DNA from: Microscillaceae bacterium
GTDB taxonomy: Bacteria; Bacteroidota; Bacteroidia; Cytophagales; Microscillaceae
DNA length: 34,448 nucleotides
Assembly: GCA_012031215.1 (NCBI GenBank)
Contig: JAAUUB010000018.1
Location: 1 to 34,448, forward strand
Direction of reading: 5' to 3'
Shown: piece by piece, positions 8,408-17,283 of the stretch
Position numbering within the stretch: the stretch's first letter is position 1
Layout: each line of letters opens with the position of its first letter
The notes under the pieces: generated by a model
What the model was told of the DNA's origin: nothing
Seen by the model: the letters and a program-made list of their open reading frames with translations, nothing else
Databases searched by the model: none
Made by a program: the position numbers and the translations under genes

Positions 8408-8462
8408 GATGATTAAACTTGCCGAAGGAGGAGAAAGAGCCGATAGGGGCAGGCTCCTCCGG
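8408..8462. repeat. Imperfect inverted repeat between convergent genes
   Basis: GGAGGAG at about 8427 and CTCCTCC at about 8454 pair across a GC-rich loop; alternatively GAGCC and GGCTC pair inside it. It sits between two converging genes and could act as a terminator in either direction, but no good T run follows. Confidence 0.25.
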
Positions 8463-8489
8463 GCAGTTAAATGGCAGGCCCTCCCCTTT

Positions 8490-9287
8490 TTATTCCCCTT
8501 TAAAATTCGGGTTTCGCTTTTCCAAAAAGGCCCGCATGCCTTCGTGGAAATCCTCGGTTCCGGCTGATTGCCCAAAATAAGAAGCCTCTTTGAGATAGCC
8601 GGCCTCATAGCTGCTATACACCGAATTGACCGACTTGATGACCATGGCAATGGCCAGGGGGCCAGAACTGGCAATTTTTTTGAGAATTTCGCGGGTTTTG
8701 TTAAACATTTCTTCGTGGGTGGGCACTAAGTGATTGACCAGGCCCAGCTCAAGCGCTTCACGGGCCGAGAGCATGTCGCCGGTCATAATGAGTTCCAGGG
8801 TTTTGGCCTTGCCTATGCTTTGGGTGAGGCGTTGGGTGCCGCCAAAGCCAGGCAGTGTGCCAAGTTTTACTTCGGGAAGCCCAAATTTGGCCGATTCAAC
8901 CGCCACGCGCATGTGGCAGGCAAGGGCCAGTTCGCATCCTCCGCCAAGGGCATAGCCATTCACGGCCGCAATCACAGGCTTGGGGCAGTTCTCAAGCATG
9001 GCATAGACATCCTGTCCGTTCTGGGAATAGCGTTTGGCTTCAACCTCATCCAGTTGGGCCAGCTCGGCAATATCGGCTCCGGCCACAAAGGCTTTAGTAC
9101 CTTCACCCGTAACGATGGCTCCTTTTATTTCAGACGTGTAATACACCTTTTGAAAAGCCTTGCGCAGGTCTTCAACGGTGTCGCGGTTTAGGGCATTGAG
9201 CTTGGAAGCACGGCGAATGGTAACGGTTGCAATGCCTTCGTCTATTTCCAGGCTGAGGTTATTAAAATTGATTTTCTCTCTTGCCAT
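8490..9287 (-). CDS. Enoyl-CoA hydratase/isomerase (crotonase family)
   Basis: A 265-residue crotonase-fold enzyme, probably hydrating trans-2-enoyl-CoA to 3-hydroxyacyl-CoA in fatty acid or amino acid breakdown. The acyl-CoA and oxyanion-hole segment AFVAGADIAEL (66-76) and the second oxyanion-hole segment NGYALGGGCELAL (110-122) are intact. Catalytic glutamates are E119 (GGGCE) and E139 (GLPEVKLG); their spacing of 20 equals that of Glu144/Glu164 in rat mitochondrial hydratase, which favours true hydratase activity. A downstream GTLPGFGGTQRL segment is typical. It stands alone, with a consensus promoter at 9313-9343 giving a leader of about 20 bases. Chain-length preference cannot be read. 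Confidence 0.9.
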   Translation of the reverse strand: MAREKINFNNLSLEIDEGIATVTIRRASKLNALNRDTVEDLRKAFQKVYYTSEIKGAIVTGEGTKAFVAGADIAELAQLDEVEAKRYSQNGQDVYAMLENCPKPVIAAVNGYALGGGCELALACHMRVAVESAKFGLPEVKLGTLPGFGGTQRLTQSIGKAKTLELIMTGDMLSAREALELGLVNHLVPTHEEMFNKTREILKKIASSGPLAIAMVIKSVNSVYSSYEAGYLKEASYFGQSAGTEDFHEGMRAFLEKRNPNFKGE

Positions 9288-9312
9288 GATGGGTTTTGGA
9301 TTAGGTGTTTTT

Positions 9313-9343
9313 CAAAAATAAAGCCCAATCCTAAGAAATCAAA
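9313..9343 (-). promoter_or_regulatory. Full-consensus Bacteroidota promoter of the enoyl-CoA hydratase gene
   Basis: On the minus strand TTTG (9343-9340) is followed after exactly 19 bases by TATTTTTG (9320-9313), a perfect match to the TTTG-N19-TAnnTTTG consensus of the Bacteroidota housekeeping sigma factor. Transcription would begin a few bases downstream, shortly before the ATG at 9287. Confidence 0.75.
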
Positions 9344-9519
9344 CGATTGCAGGACGGTATTTTTTTGGAAAATCTGGCCCTTGCTCCGTAATTAGCATTT
9401 ATTTTGGGCCAATTGACAATTATTTAGGAGGCTTGTCCACCTTTGTTGCAAAGCAGCCAATGCCACAGGTGAAGGCGGTGCCCTTTATACTAAGATGTTT
9501 TTTTTGCATAAAAAGAAGT

Positions 9520-10265
9520 ATGAGTTCCGAGTTATTTTTGCTGAGTTTTTTGCTCTTCATGGCCATTGCCGGGCTTTACTCCACTGTGGGACACGCCGGA
9601 GCCTCGGGTTACCTGGCCCTGATGGGTTTATTATCTTTTGCCCCAGCTACTATCAAACCCACATCTCTTAGCCTAAATATTGCCGTGGCATTGCTGGCGT
9701 CGGTACGATTCATCCGGGCAGGTTATTTTGACAAAGGTTTATTTTTCACTTTTATCAGCACGGCCCTGCCGATGGCTTTTTTGGGGGGCTATTTATCAAT
9801 CCATCCTTGGTCTTTAAATATTTGGCGGGGGTATTTTTGCTGGCTTCATCCATTTTGCTGCTGGCCCGGCCTGCTTTTGCCAAGATGGCTTCCGGGGGCA
9901 AGAAAAAGGGGCATCCTATTTTGAAGATGAGCCTGGGGGCCGTTATAGGCTTTGTGTCTGGACTTATCGGGGTGGGGGGCGGAATTTTTCTTTCACCCGT
10001 GATGATAATGGCGGGCTGGACAAGCGTCAAAAATGCCTCGGGGGTTTCGGCTTTGTTCATTTTGTGCAATTCGGTGGCGGGCCTGGGCGGGCACGGGGCG
10101 GGCTTGCATAGCCTTGACCCCTACACTGGCTATTGGCTGCTGGCCGTGGGGCTGGGCGGAAGCCTGGGCACTTATCTGGGCACTTTGGGACTCGGCAATC
10201 GGGCTATTTTGCGGTTTTTGGCCACAGTATTGCTGCTGGCAGGCCTCAAGTTTATTTTCATTTAG
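9520..10265 (+). CDS. TSUP family permease (TauE/SafE), one apparent frameshift
   Basis: A polytopic inner-membrane carrier of about 249 residues, of the family that exports sulfite, sulfonates or related organic anions. The first half, MSSELFLLSFLLFMAIAGLY, carries the typical STVGHAGASGYLALMGLLS and ATIKPTSLSLNIAVA segments. The second half, from KYLAGVFLLASSILLL, repeats the fold with SGLIGVGGGIFLSPVMIMAGW and NASGVSALFILCNSVAGLGG. The halves join if one C is restored near 9805-9806. The ATG at 9520 is the best start; the longer frame from 9433 opens on a non-ATG codon. The two-fold internal symmetry matches the family. Substrate unknown. Confidence 0.82.
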
Positions 10266-10287
10266 CCAGTGGGCTGGGCAAATCGCC

Positions 10288-10316
10288 TTTGATACCCATA
10301 AATTCACCTAAGTTTG
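10288..10316 (+). promoter_or_regulatory. Promoter upstream of lolD
   Basis: TTTG at 10288-10291 and TAAGTTTG at 10309-10316, the latter an exact -7 match, are separated by 17 bases, slightly shorter than the ideal 19. The start codon at 10341 is 25 bases downstream. Confidence 0.5.
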
Positions 10317-10340
10317 CACTCTATAAAATTAATACACTTT

Positions 10341-11000
10341 ATGGCCATCATTCGGGCAAAGTCATTGCATAAATCTTATGGCGATTTAGCAGTGCTGAAA
10401 GGCATCAACCTGGAAATTGAAAAAGGAGAGATTGTGGCCATTGTGGGCGCTTCGGGAGCAGGCAAAAGCACTTTATTGCATCTCTTAGGCACGCTCGACC
10501 GCCCCGACCAGGGCCAGGTATGGATAGACGAGGAAGATGTCTTTAGCCTCAAAGGGGCCAAACTGGCTCAGTTTCGCAATCGCCACATCGGGTTTGTGTT
10601 TCAGTTTCATAATCTACTGCCCGAGTTCAACGCCCTGGAAAATGTATGTATGCCTGCATTTCTGGCGGGTGTACCGGCCCAAAAAGCCCAGGCCCACGGC
10701 CAGGTACTGCTGGAAAAACTGGGCATAGGCGAAAGAGCCACACACTTACCCGCCCAGATGTCGGGGGGTGAACAACAACGCACCGCCATTGCCCGGGCAT
10801 TGATGAACTCGCCCAAAGTAGTATTGGCAGATGAACCCAGTGGCAACCTCGACTCGCTCAATTCGCAGGCTTTGCATCGTTTGTTTTTCGACTTGCGCCA
10901 AGAGTTAGAGCAAACCTTTGTGATTGTAACCCATAACCAGGAACTGGCCGATATGAGCGACCGCAAGATACTGATGCAAGATGGCCGCCTTTCGGTTTGA
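10341..11000 (+). CDS. lolD: Lipoprotein-release ABC transporter ATPase LolD-type
   Basis: A 219-residue ABC ATPase of the LolD/FtsE/MacB class, expected to power release of outer-membrane lipoproteins from the inner membrane with a LolC/E-type permease. It shows LHKSYGDLAVLKGINLEI at the start, Walker A GASGAGKST (36-44), the family segment LLGTLDRPDQG, Q-loop Q88, signature SGGEQQ (141-146), Walker B VVLADE (160-165) with catalytic E165, D-loop GNLD and H-loop THN. The ATG at 10341 is used; the frame extends further only to a TTG. No permease gene is adjacent, which is common for Bacteroidota lolD. It could serve a different MacB-like permease. Confidence 0.82.
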   Translation: MAIIRAKSLHKSYGDLAVLKGINLEIEKGEIVAIVGASGAGKSTLLHLLGTLDRPDQGQVWIDEEDVFSLKGAKLAQFRNRHIGFVFQFHNLLPEFNALENVCMPAFLAGVPAQKAQAHGQVLLEKLGIGERATHLPAQMSGGEQQRTAIARALMNSPKVVLADEPSGNLDSLNSQALHRLFFDLRQELEQTFVIVTHNQELADMSDRKILMQDGRLSV

Positions 11001-11010
11001 GGAATAATAT

Positions 11011-11024
11011 GCAATCTTAATTGC
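11011..11024. promoter_or_regulatory. Palindrome GCAAT-N4-ATTGC upstream of the symporter kinase
   Basis: GCAATCTTAATTGC has five-base arms and a four-base centre, and extends by one more pair to TGCAAT...ATTGCA. The same arms and spacing occur at 3337-3350 before the DUF1573 gene. The geometry is that of a dimeric helix-turn-helix operator. Confidence 0.35.
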
Positions 11025-11109
11025 AATTTCTACTTGGTTTTGTGCTATCTTGCGGGCAATCCCAGAAAGCCTTTTGTCTGGCGCAAAGGCAATTTTTCCT
11101 GCAAGTAGT

Positions 11110-13862
11110 ATGTCGCAATGGTTTGTTATCAGTATTTCGGGGGGCTATTTGCTGATTTTGTTTCTCATTGCCTATTGGGGCGAACGCCGTGCCCGGGCCA
11201 ATCAGAGCCTTATCAATAATCCCTGGGTATATACCTTGTCGCTCACGGTTTATTGCACGGCCTGGACCTATTATGGCAGTGTGGGGCGGGCGGCAACCTC
11301 GGGGCTGGATTTTTTGACTACCTATTTGGGGCCTACCTTACTGATGCCCTTTTGGTGGCTGGCGATGCGCAAAATCATTCGGATTTGCCGGGCCAAACAC
11401 CTCACAACCATTGCCGATTTTATCTCATCGCGTTATGGCAAGAGCAGCGCCCTGGCGGTGGTGGTATCTTTGGTCAGTATTTTGGCCGCTACCCCTTATA
11501 TTGCCTTGCAGCTAAAAGCCATTTCGGCCAGTTTTGTGGTCATTACGCAGTCCGGCAATTTAGAGGAGCCTTCCCTTTTTTCCGATTCGGCCTTTTACAT
11601 CATGTTGGCTCTTACCCTGTTCACGGTTTTGTTTGGCACACGCAATATTGAGACCACCGAAAGGCACGAAGGGCTGGTGGCGGCCATTGCCTTTGAGTCT
11701 TTGGTCAAGTTGGTGGCTTTTCTGGCTATCGGACTTTTTGTTACTTATTCATTATTTGGAGGCTTGGACGATATTTTTGCCCAGGCCCGTCAAGTGCCTG
11801 CTTTGCAAAAGCATTTTACTTTTCAGGAAAATAACCAGGGAAGCGAGTGGTTTTTTATGCTCTTGCTTTCGGCCCTGGCTTTTATGTTTTTGCCGCGTCA
11901 GTTTCAGGTTACGGTGATCGAAAATGTGAGTATCCGCCATCTCAACCAGGCCCTCTGGCTGTTTCCGCTCTATTTGTTTTTGATAAATTTATTTGTGATT
12001 CCGATTGCTTTTGCGGGTCTTTTGCAGTTTGGCCAGCAGGATGTGGATGCCGATACCTATGTATTGGCCTTGCCCCTATTTGCGGGCCAAGAGATTCTCG
12101 CGGTGTTTGTGTATTTGGGTGGTTTTTCGGCGGCTACCAGCATGATTATTGTTTCCACGATTGCCCTCAGTGTGATGCTGAGCAATAACCTGATTATGCC
12201 ATTGATGGTGCAGATTCCGATGCTCAAAAAAGCTACGCCAAAAACCTGGTGCGGTTCATTCTTTATATTAGGCGACTAAGCATTGTGCTGATTTTGCATC
12301 TGGCTTATGTGTATTACAAGCTATTGGCCGAAGACACGGCCCTGGTGTCTATTGGTTTGATTTCATTTGTGGGCATGGCCCAGTTTGCGCCAGCTATGCT
12401 GGGGGGCATTTATTGGAAAAGCGGCAACCGGATAGGGGCCCTGGCCGGCTTGCTGGTAGGGTTTTGCGTTTGGGCCTATACCTTGATTTTGCCTAGTGCG
12501 GCGGCGGCAGGTTTGCTGAGCGATGCCTTTGTCAGGGAAGGGCTTTGGGGGCTGACTTGGCTGCGCCCGCATGCCTTTTTGGGGCTAGACAGTCTTTCGC
12601 CCGTTTCTCAGGCTTTTTTTTGGAGTCTTTTGCTTAATACCCTTACTTATTTGTTTTGTTCTGCTTTTCTGGGTCAATCTACGGCAGAAAGGCATCAGGC
12701 CGAGGTTTTTATTGATATACATAAATATTATACTGCTTATGACAACACGGTATTGTGGAAAGGCACGGCCCATATTCGCGATTTAGAAAACCTGCTTATC
12801 AATTTTTTGGGCAAAGACCGCGCCCGCCAGGCCCTTGACCAGTTTTCCAGCATTTATGGCAAAGACTGGCAGAAAAACCCGCAGGCCGATGCCTATCTCA
12901 TTGCTTATGTAGAGCGGCTTCTATCGGGCACTATTGGCGTGGCGGCAGCCCGCACCCTCATCGTTTCGGTGGTCAAAGAAGAGGAAGAAATCAGGATTGA
13001 AGAAGTCTTTGACATCTTGCGCGAATCACAGGAGCTTATCCAGCTCAACCGAGAACTGCGCGAAAAATCGCTGGCCCTGGAGCAGGCCAGCCGGCAACTA
13101 CGCACCGCCAACGAGCAACTCCAGCAGGCCGACCTCCAGAAAAATGAGTTCATCTCCACCATTACCCACGAAATGCGTACGCCCATCACTTCTATTCGGG
13201 CTTTTTCCGAAATATTATTTGACAACGACGACCTGGACATCGAGGAAAAAAAGCATTTTCTCAGCACCATTATCAAAGAAACCAACCGCATGGAGCGCCT
13301 GATTAACCAGGTGCTGGACCTTGAGAAGTTTGAGTCCGGCCGTCATAAACTCAAAGAAGAATCCCTGGATTTGAACGAAATCATTCAAGAAGCCATCGCT
13401 TCTATAAGTCAGCTTTTGCAAGAGAGAAAAATCCAGTTGGTTCTGCATCTTTACCCTCAAGTCCCCCCGGTTTGGGGCGACCGCGACCGTATCTTGCAGG
13501 TGGTGCTCAATCTGCTTTCCAATGCCTTAAAGTTTTGCCAAGATACGATTGAAGTGCAAAGCCTTTCCTTGCCCGGCTGGGTCCAGGTACAGGTACGCGA
13601 CAATGGGCGCGGCATCAAGCCTGAATTACGAGAATTGATTTTTGAGAAATTTTACCAAGCCGAAGACCAAAACATTCGCAAGCCCAAAGGCAGTGGGCTG
13701 GGCCTGGCCATTTGCAAAAAAATCGTAGAATATCACCGGGGGCAAATCTGGGTAGAAAGCGAACCGGGGCACTTCGCCCAGTTTATTTTTGAACTCCCTG
13801 TTCAAAAAACTGAGGAAGAAACACGAGCCTGGCCCGCCCGGCCAAACGTTTCAGGAGGCTAA
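11110..13862 (+). CDS. Sodium/solute symporter-histidine kinase fusion (CbrA-like), one apparent frameshift
   Basis: About 917 residues when one A is restored to the AAAAAA run at 12226-12231, which turns the join into LKKSYAKNLVRFILYI. The first ~480 residues are an SLC5/SSF transporter domain of some 12-13 helices (SLTVYCTAWTYYGSVGRAA, LTTIADFISSRYGKS). Next comes a linker resembling the STAC domain (RLLSGTIGVAAARTLIVS), a coiled coil (RELREKSLALEQASRQL), a HisKA domain with phosphoacceptor H687 in ITHEMRTPITS, and an HATPase domain with N box NLLSNALKFC, DNGRGI and GSGLGLAI. It is a membrane sensor kinase of the CbrA type, whose transporter part senses or carries a nutrient. The response regulator gene follows after 114 bases. 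Confidence 0.88.
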
Positions 13863-13976
13863 TCCGTTATTCAAGGTATATAAATAAGAACTTATATAAA
13901 CTTTGTACGAAATAGAGGGCAAACTTTGCTTTTGACCGGCAATTGGGTGCAAATTCGCTTATAAAATCTCTTTGCT

Positions 13977-14351
13977 ATGAGAAAAGTATTGATTGTGGAC
14001 GATGAGCCTAATATTCTCCTTTCCCTGGAATTTTTGATGAAAAAACAGGGCTATCTTGTCTTCATTGCCCGCGATGGAAAGGAAGCCCTCGACATCATTC
14101 AGGCCCAAAACCCCGAAGTCATCATTTTGGATGTGATGATGCCAGAAATGGATGGCTACGAAGTCTGCCAGTTTGTCAAAAATCATCCCCGCCACCACGA
14201 AAGCAAGGTAGTCTTTTTGAGTGCCAAGACCAAAGACACCGAAATCGCACAAGGCTATGCCGCCGGTGCCGACCTCTACATCACCAAGCCTTTTTCTACC
14301 CGCCACCTCACCAAGCAGGTAGGTGCCTTTTTTGAAGAGGTGGGCAAGTAA
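13977..14351 (+). CDS. Response regulator, receiver domain only
   Basis: A single CheY-like receiver of 124 residues. It shows the acidic pair D8/D9 (LIVDDEPN), phosphoacceptor D52 (ILDVMMPEMDGYEVC), S82 (FLSAKT) and K104 (YITKPFSTRHL), so all catalytic residues are present. There is no output domain, so it must act by protein-protein contact or pass phosphate on. The gene lies 114 bases after the symporter-kinase gene on the same strand, making it the likely partner. A 7-base inverted repeat TATATAA/TTATATA lies in the gap at about 13877-13898. Confidence 0.9.
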   Translation: MRKVLIVDDEPNILLSLEFLMKKQGYLVFIARDGKEALDIIQAQNPEVIILDVMMPEMDGYEVCQFVKNHPRHHESKVVFLSAKTKDTEIAQGYAAGADLYITKPFSTRHLTKQVGAFFEEVGK

Positions 14352-14443
14352 TCCCCTCCAACAATACTTCTTCTCCGGGCTTACTTTTTGCCTAAGCAAG
14401 ATTCAAAATAAATGGCTATTTTGGCCCAAAAAATCTTGTACCA

Positions 14444-15256
14444 ATGGCAAATCAACTATTAAAAGGCAAGAAAGGCATCATCACCGGAGCCCTTGATGAA
14501 AACTCCATCGCCTGGAAGATTGCGCTACGCGCCAAAGAAGAAGGGGCCGAATTTATCCTCAGCAATGCCCCCGTAGCCCTGCGAATGGGCAAAATCAATG
14601 AATTGGCCGAGCAATGCCAGACCATTGTTGTCCCAGCAGATGCCACCAAAGTTGAAGACTGGGAGGCCCTCTACGACCAGGCCCAGGACAAGTTGGGCGG
14701 CAAGCTCGATTTTTTGTTGCACTCTATCGGGATGAGCCCCAATGTGCGCAAAGGCCGCGAATACGGGGACTTGAAATACGAATGGTTTTTGCAAAGCCTG
14801 GACATTTCGGCCCTTTCCTTCCACAAAATGCTTCAGGTAGCCGAAAAAAAAGAGGTGCTTAACGAATGGGCCTCGGTTGTGGCACTTTCTTATATTGCGG
14901 CCCAGCGGGCCTTTGCCAGTTATTCTGATATGGCCCAGGCCAAAGCTGTGCTCGAATCCATTGCCCGAAGCTATGGCGAGCGTTATGGCCGCCTCAACAA
15001 AGTGCGGGTCAATACCGTTTCCCAATCGCCTACCAAAACCACCGCCGGCACTGGCATAGATGGCTTTGACGCTTTTTTTGCCTATGCCGAAAGCCTTTCC
15101 CCACTGGGCAATGCCTCTGCCGAAGATTGCGCCAATTTTGTAATTGCGCTCTTTTCAGACCTAACCCGGATGGTAACCATGCAGAACCTCTTTCACGATG
15201 GTGGTTTTTCTTCCACAGGCATTTCTGATGATATCGTGGCCCGTATGAAGCCTTAA
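14444..15256 (+). CDS. fabI: Enoyl-[acyl-carrier-protein] reductase (NADH), FabI
   Basis: FabI carries out the last reduction of each fatty acid elongation cycle, in the cytoplasm. The 270-residue product has the divergent SDR nucleotide motif GIITGALDENSIAWKIA, the LLHSIGMSPN segment, and the catalytic set Y150, Y160, K167, spaced exactly as Y146/Y156/K163 of E. coli FabI. The C-terminal part carries the Bacteroidota form SQSPTKTTAGTGIDGFD and LFHDGGFSSTGIS. The start is the ATG at 14444, 92 bases after the response regulator gene. Length and motifs are full, so it should be active. Confidence 0.95.
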   Translation: MANQLLKGKKGIITGALDENSIAWKIALRAKEEGAEFILSNAPVALRMGKINELAEQCQTIVVPADATKVEDWEALYDQAQDKLGGKLDFLLHSIGMSPNVRKGREYGDLKYEWFLQSLDISALSFHKMLQVAEKKEVLNEWASVVALSYIAAQRAFASYSDMAQAKAVLESIARSYGERYGRLNKVRVNTVSQSPTKTTAGTGIDGFDAFFAYAESLSPLGNASAEDCANFVIALFSDLTRMVTMQNLFHDGGFSSTGISDDIVARMKP

Positions 15257-15292
15257 AAAAACGATTTTTTTATTGGATAAATTTCCAATTTT

Positions 15293-16291
15293 ATGCTAAA
15301 AATGCAGGCAGTATTGGTGCGTGTGCCGGGCGGCCCCGAGCAATTATACATTGGCGAAACCTTATGCCCCGCCCCTGGTGCGGGTGAGCTGCTGGTGAAG
15401 GTAGCCGCCACCGCTCTCAACCGGGCCGACATTATGCAAAGGCAGGGGAAATATCCCCCTCCCCCCGGCGCCAGCGATATTTTGGGCCTGGAAATAGCGG
15501 GCACGGTGGTGCAGGCAGGTCCAGGAGTATCCCATTGGAAAGAAGGCGACCGCGTCTTTGGGCTTTTGCCCGGAGGTGGCTATGCTGAATATGCCCTTTT
15601 GCATCAAGACCTGGCCCTGCGCACGCCACCTTATTTTTCGGATGAGATGGCGGCGGCCATTCCCGAAGTGTTTCTGACGGCTTACCAGGCCTTGCACTGG
15701 CTGGGACAATTGCAGACCGAGGAGAAAGTACTCATCCATGCCGGGGCCAGCGGCGTGGGCACGGCGGCCATTCAGTTGGCCCGCTTACAAAAAGCCCAAA
15801 TCTGGATAAGTGCTACTGCCCACAAACACACAATTTGTCAAGATTTAGGGGCTTATCGTTGTATTGATTATCAGACCGAAGATTTTGCCGAAGTCATCCA
15901 AGAGGATACCAAGGGGCAAGGTCTCAACCTCATCATTGATTTTTTGGCCGCCCCTTATCTGGCCCGCAATATCGACAGCCTGGGCCTGGACGGTCGGCTG
16001 GTGATGCTCTCGATGTTGGGCGGCAGTGAAGTAGAAAGACTTAATCTAATCCCATTTTTTCGTAAGCGTTTACAAATCAAGGCCTCAACCCTACGCAATC
16101 GCCCCCGGCTTTATCAACAACAACTGACCGAAGAATTCTGGCAAAACAATGCCCTGCATTTTGCCCAGGGGCTTTTGCGCCCGGTGATTGACCGGGTTTT
16201 CAAAGTTGTGGAGATAGCCGAAGCCCACCGTTACCTTGAAGCCAATAAAAATATCGGAAAAGTGGTCATCAATACCCAGGAATGGCTATAA
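15293..16291 (+). CDS. NAD(P)H quinone oxidoreductase, PIG3 family
   Basis: A 332-residue zinc-independent medium-chain dehydrogenase/reductase. The N-terminal GroES-like part has the PIG3 signature LNRADIMQRQGKYPPPPGAS followed by LGLEIAGTV; the nucleotide domain has AGASGVGTAAIQLA and the C-terminal part NIGKVVIN. It lacks the structural zinc cysteines of alcohol dehydrogenases. Members reduce quinones or enones with NADPH. The start is 36 bases after fabI, so co-transcription is likely; a small hairpin ATTGGA-N6-TCCAAT (15272-15289) lies in the gap. A second ATG at 15302 could be the true start. Confidence 0.88.
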   Translation: MLKMQAVLVRVPGGPEQLYIGETLCPAPGAGELLVKVAATALNRADIMQRQGKYPPPPGASDILGLEIAGTVVQAGPGVSHWKEGDRVFGLLPGGGYAEYALLHQDLALRTPPYFSDEMAAAIPEVFLTAYQALHWLGQLQTEEKVLIHAGASGVGTAAIQLARLQKAQIWISATAHKHTICQDLGAYRCIDYQTEDFAEVIQEDTKGQGLNLIIDFLAAPYLARNIDSLGLDGRLVMLSMLGGSEVERLNLIPFFRKRLQIKASTLRNRPRLYQQQLTEEFWQNNALHFAQGLLRPVIDRVFKVVEIAEAHRYLEANKNIGKVVINTQEWL

Positions 16292-16344
16292 TGGACATAT
16301 ATTATTTTTTTGTAAAAATATTGAAGTATTTATTCCAAAGTTTT

Positions 16345-16376
16345 TTTGTGGTTTAAAATTTAAAACGCTACATTTA
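16345..16376 (+). promoter_or_regulatory. Promoter of the FNR-like regulator gene
   Basis: TTTG at 16345-16348 is followed after 20 bases by TACATTTA at 16369-16376, which differs from TAnnTTTG only in the last base. The start codon is 38 bases downstream. No FNR-type box is seen within it. Confidence 0.6.
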
Positions 16377-16413
16377 GCCTATAAAAATTTACACTAATCT
16401 AAAACTTACATTG

Positions 16414-17127
16414 ATGATGAATACTCAAATCAAGGCAGTTCCCTGTCAAGCTTGCGAGGTGCGGGGGAAATGTATTTTCTCTGACCTGGAGATGTGCTAC
16501 CTCGAGGAAGTATCGGAAGCCAAAAACTTCAATCACTACAAGAAAGGCAGTGTCATTTTTCACGAAAACAATTATCCCTTGGGCTTATATGGCGTTTTTC
16601 AGGGAAAAGTGAAGATGTATAAAACGGCCGAAACGGGCAAGGAACACATCATCCGCTTGGCCAAAGAGGGAGATGTGCTGGGCTACCGCTCGCTGATTTC
16701 GGGCGAAAAATACGAAGTTTCGGCTATGGCCTTAGAGGACTGCCACGTTTGCTTTGTGCCTAAGAATATTTTTATGGAAACCCTGCGCAAAAGCCATAAC
16801 CTAACCGAAAAGGTGATGGAATTGCTCACGAGCGATTTGCGATTGGCCGAAGAAAAAATTACCGACCTGGCCCAAAAAACCGTCAAAGAGAGGGTTGCCG
16901 AAACAATCCTGATGCTAAAACAATTCTATGGCTTGGAAAAAGACGGCAAAACCATCAATGTAACGCTCTCGCGGGAAGACCTGGCCAACCTGGTAGGCAC
17001 TGCTACCGAAACGCTCATCCGCTCACTCTCTGAATTTAAGAAAAATGAAGTCATTGACCTCAAAGGCAAAAAGATTTTGATTCTTAATTTTAAACTCTTA
17101 GAAAGAATTGCCAATAATTTTGATTGA
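16414..17127 (+). CDS. FNR-like transcription regulator with complete iron-sulfur cysteine set
   Basis: A 237-residue Crp/Fnr family regulator: N-terminal cysteine segment, cyclic-nucleotide-type beta roll (~30-125), dimer helix (~128-165) and winged helix (~170-237). Numbered from the ATG at 16414, cysteines lie at 11, 14, 20 and 113. In E. coli FNR the [4Fe-4S] ligands are 20, 23, 29 and 122: every one at the same offset of nine. C113 also sits in the equivalent motif (HVCFVP versus VCEIP). An oxygen- or NO-sensitive cluster is therefore likely. Extra cysteines are C28 and C110. The recognition helix TETLIRSL keeps the DNA-reading Glu (E199) and Arg (R203), but the FNR-specific Ser is Ile202. 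It ends at a strong terminator and is probably transcribed alone. Confidence 0.88.
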   Translation: MMNTQIKAVPCQACEVRGKCIFSDLEMCYLEEVSEAKNFNHYKKGSVIFHENNYPLGLYGVFQGKVKMYKTAETGKEHIIRLAKEGDVLGYRSLISGEKYEVSAMALEDCHVCFVPKNIFMETLRKSHNLTEKVMELLTSDLRLAEEKITDLAQKTVKERVAETILMLKQFYGLEKDGKTINVTLSREDLANLVGTATETLIRSLSEFKKNEVIDLKGKKILILNFKLLERIANNFD

Positions 17128-17182
17128 TTTACTAATAATCTTGGCTTGATTTCGTAGATACTCTCAGGGATTTTATCACCCT

Positions 17183-17217
17183 AAAACCACCGTTGAAAAC
17201 CCCTTCGGTGGTTTTTT
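17183..17217 (+). terminator. Rho-independent terminator after the FNR-like gene
   Basis: AAAACCACCG (17183-17192) pairs perfectly with CGGTGGTTTT (17206-17215) around a 13-base loop, with the T run extending to 17217. It lies 55 bases after the stop codon and separates the two Crp/Fnr genes. Confidence 0.85.
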
Positions 17218-17283
17218 GTCAATACCCGGAGCAAAAAATTTCACTTTTCTGACGTGAAACTTCGCCTCGCTTATATTTTGGCC

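Noticed and set aside
13863-13976. Riboswitch or structured RNA between kinase and receiver genes
   Set aside because: Only a 7-base AT inverted repeat is visible; it matches no class I know.
17247-17267. Inverted repeat TTTCAC-N9-GTGAAA as a CRP site
   Set aside because: The half-sites face outward compared with TGTGA-N6-TCACA and the spacing is wrong.
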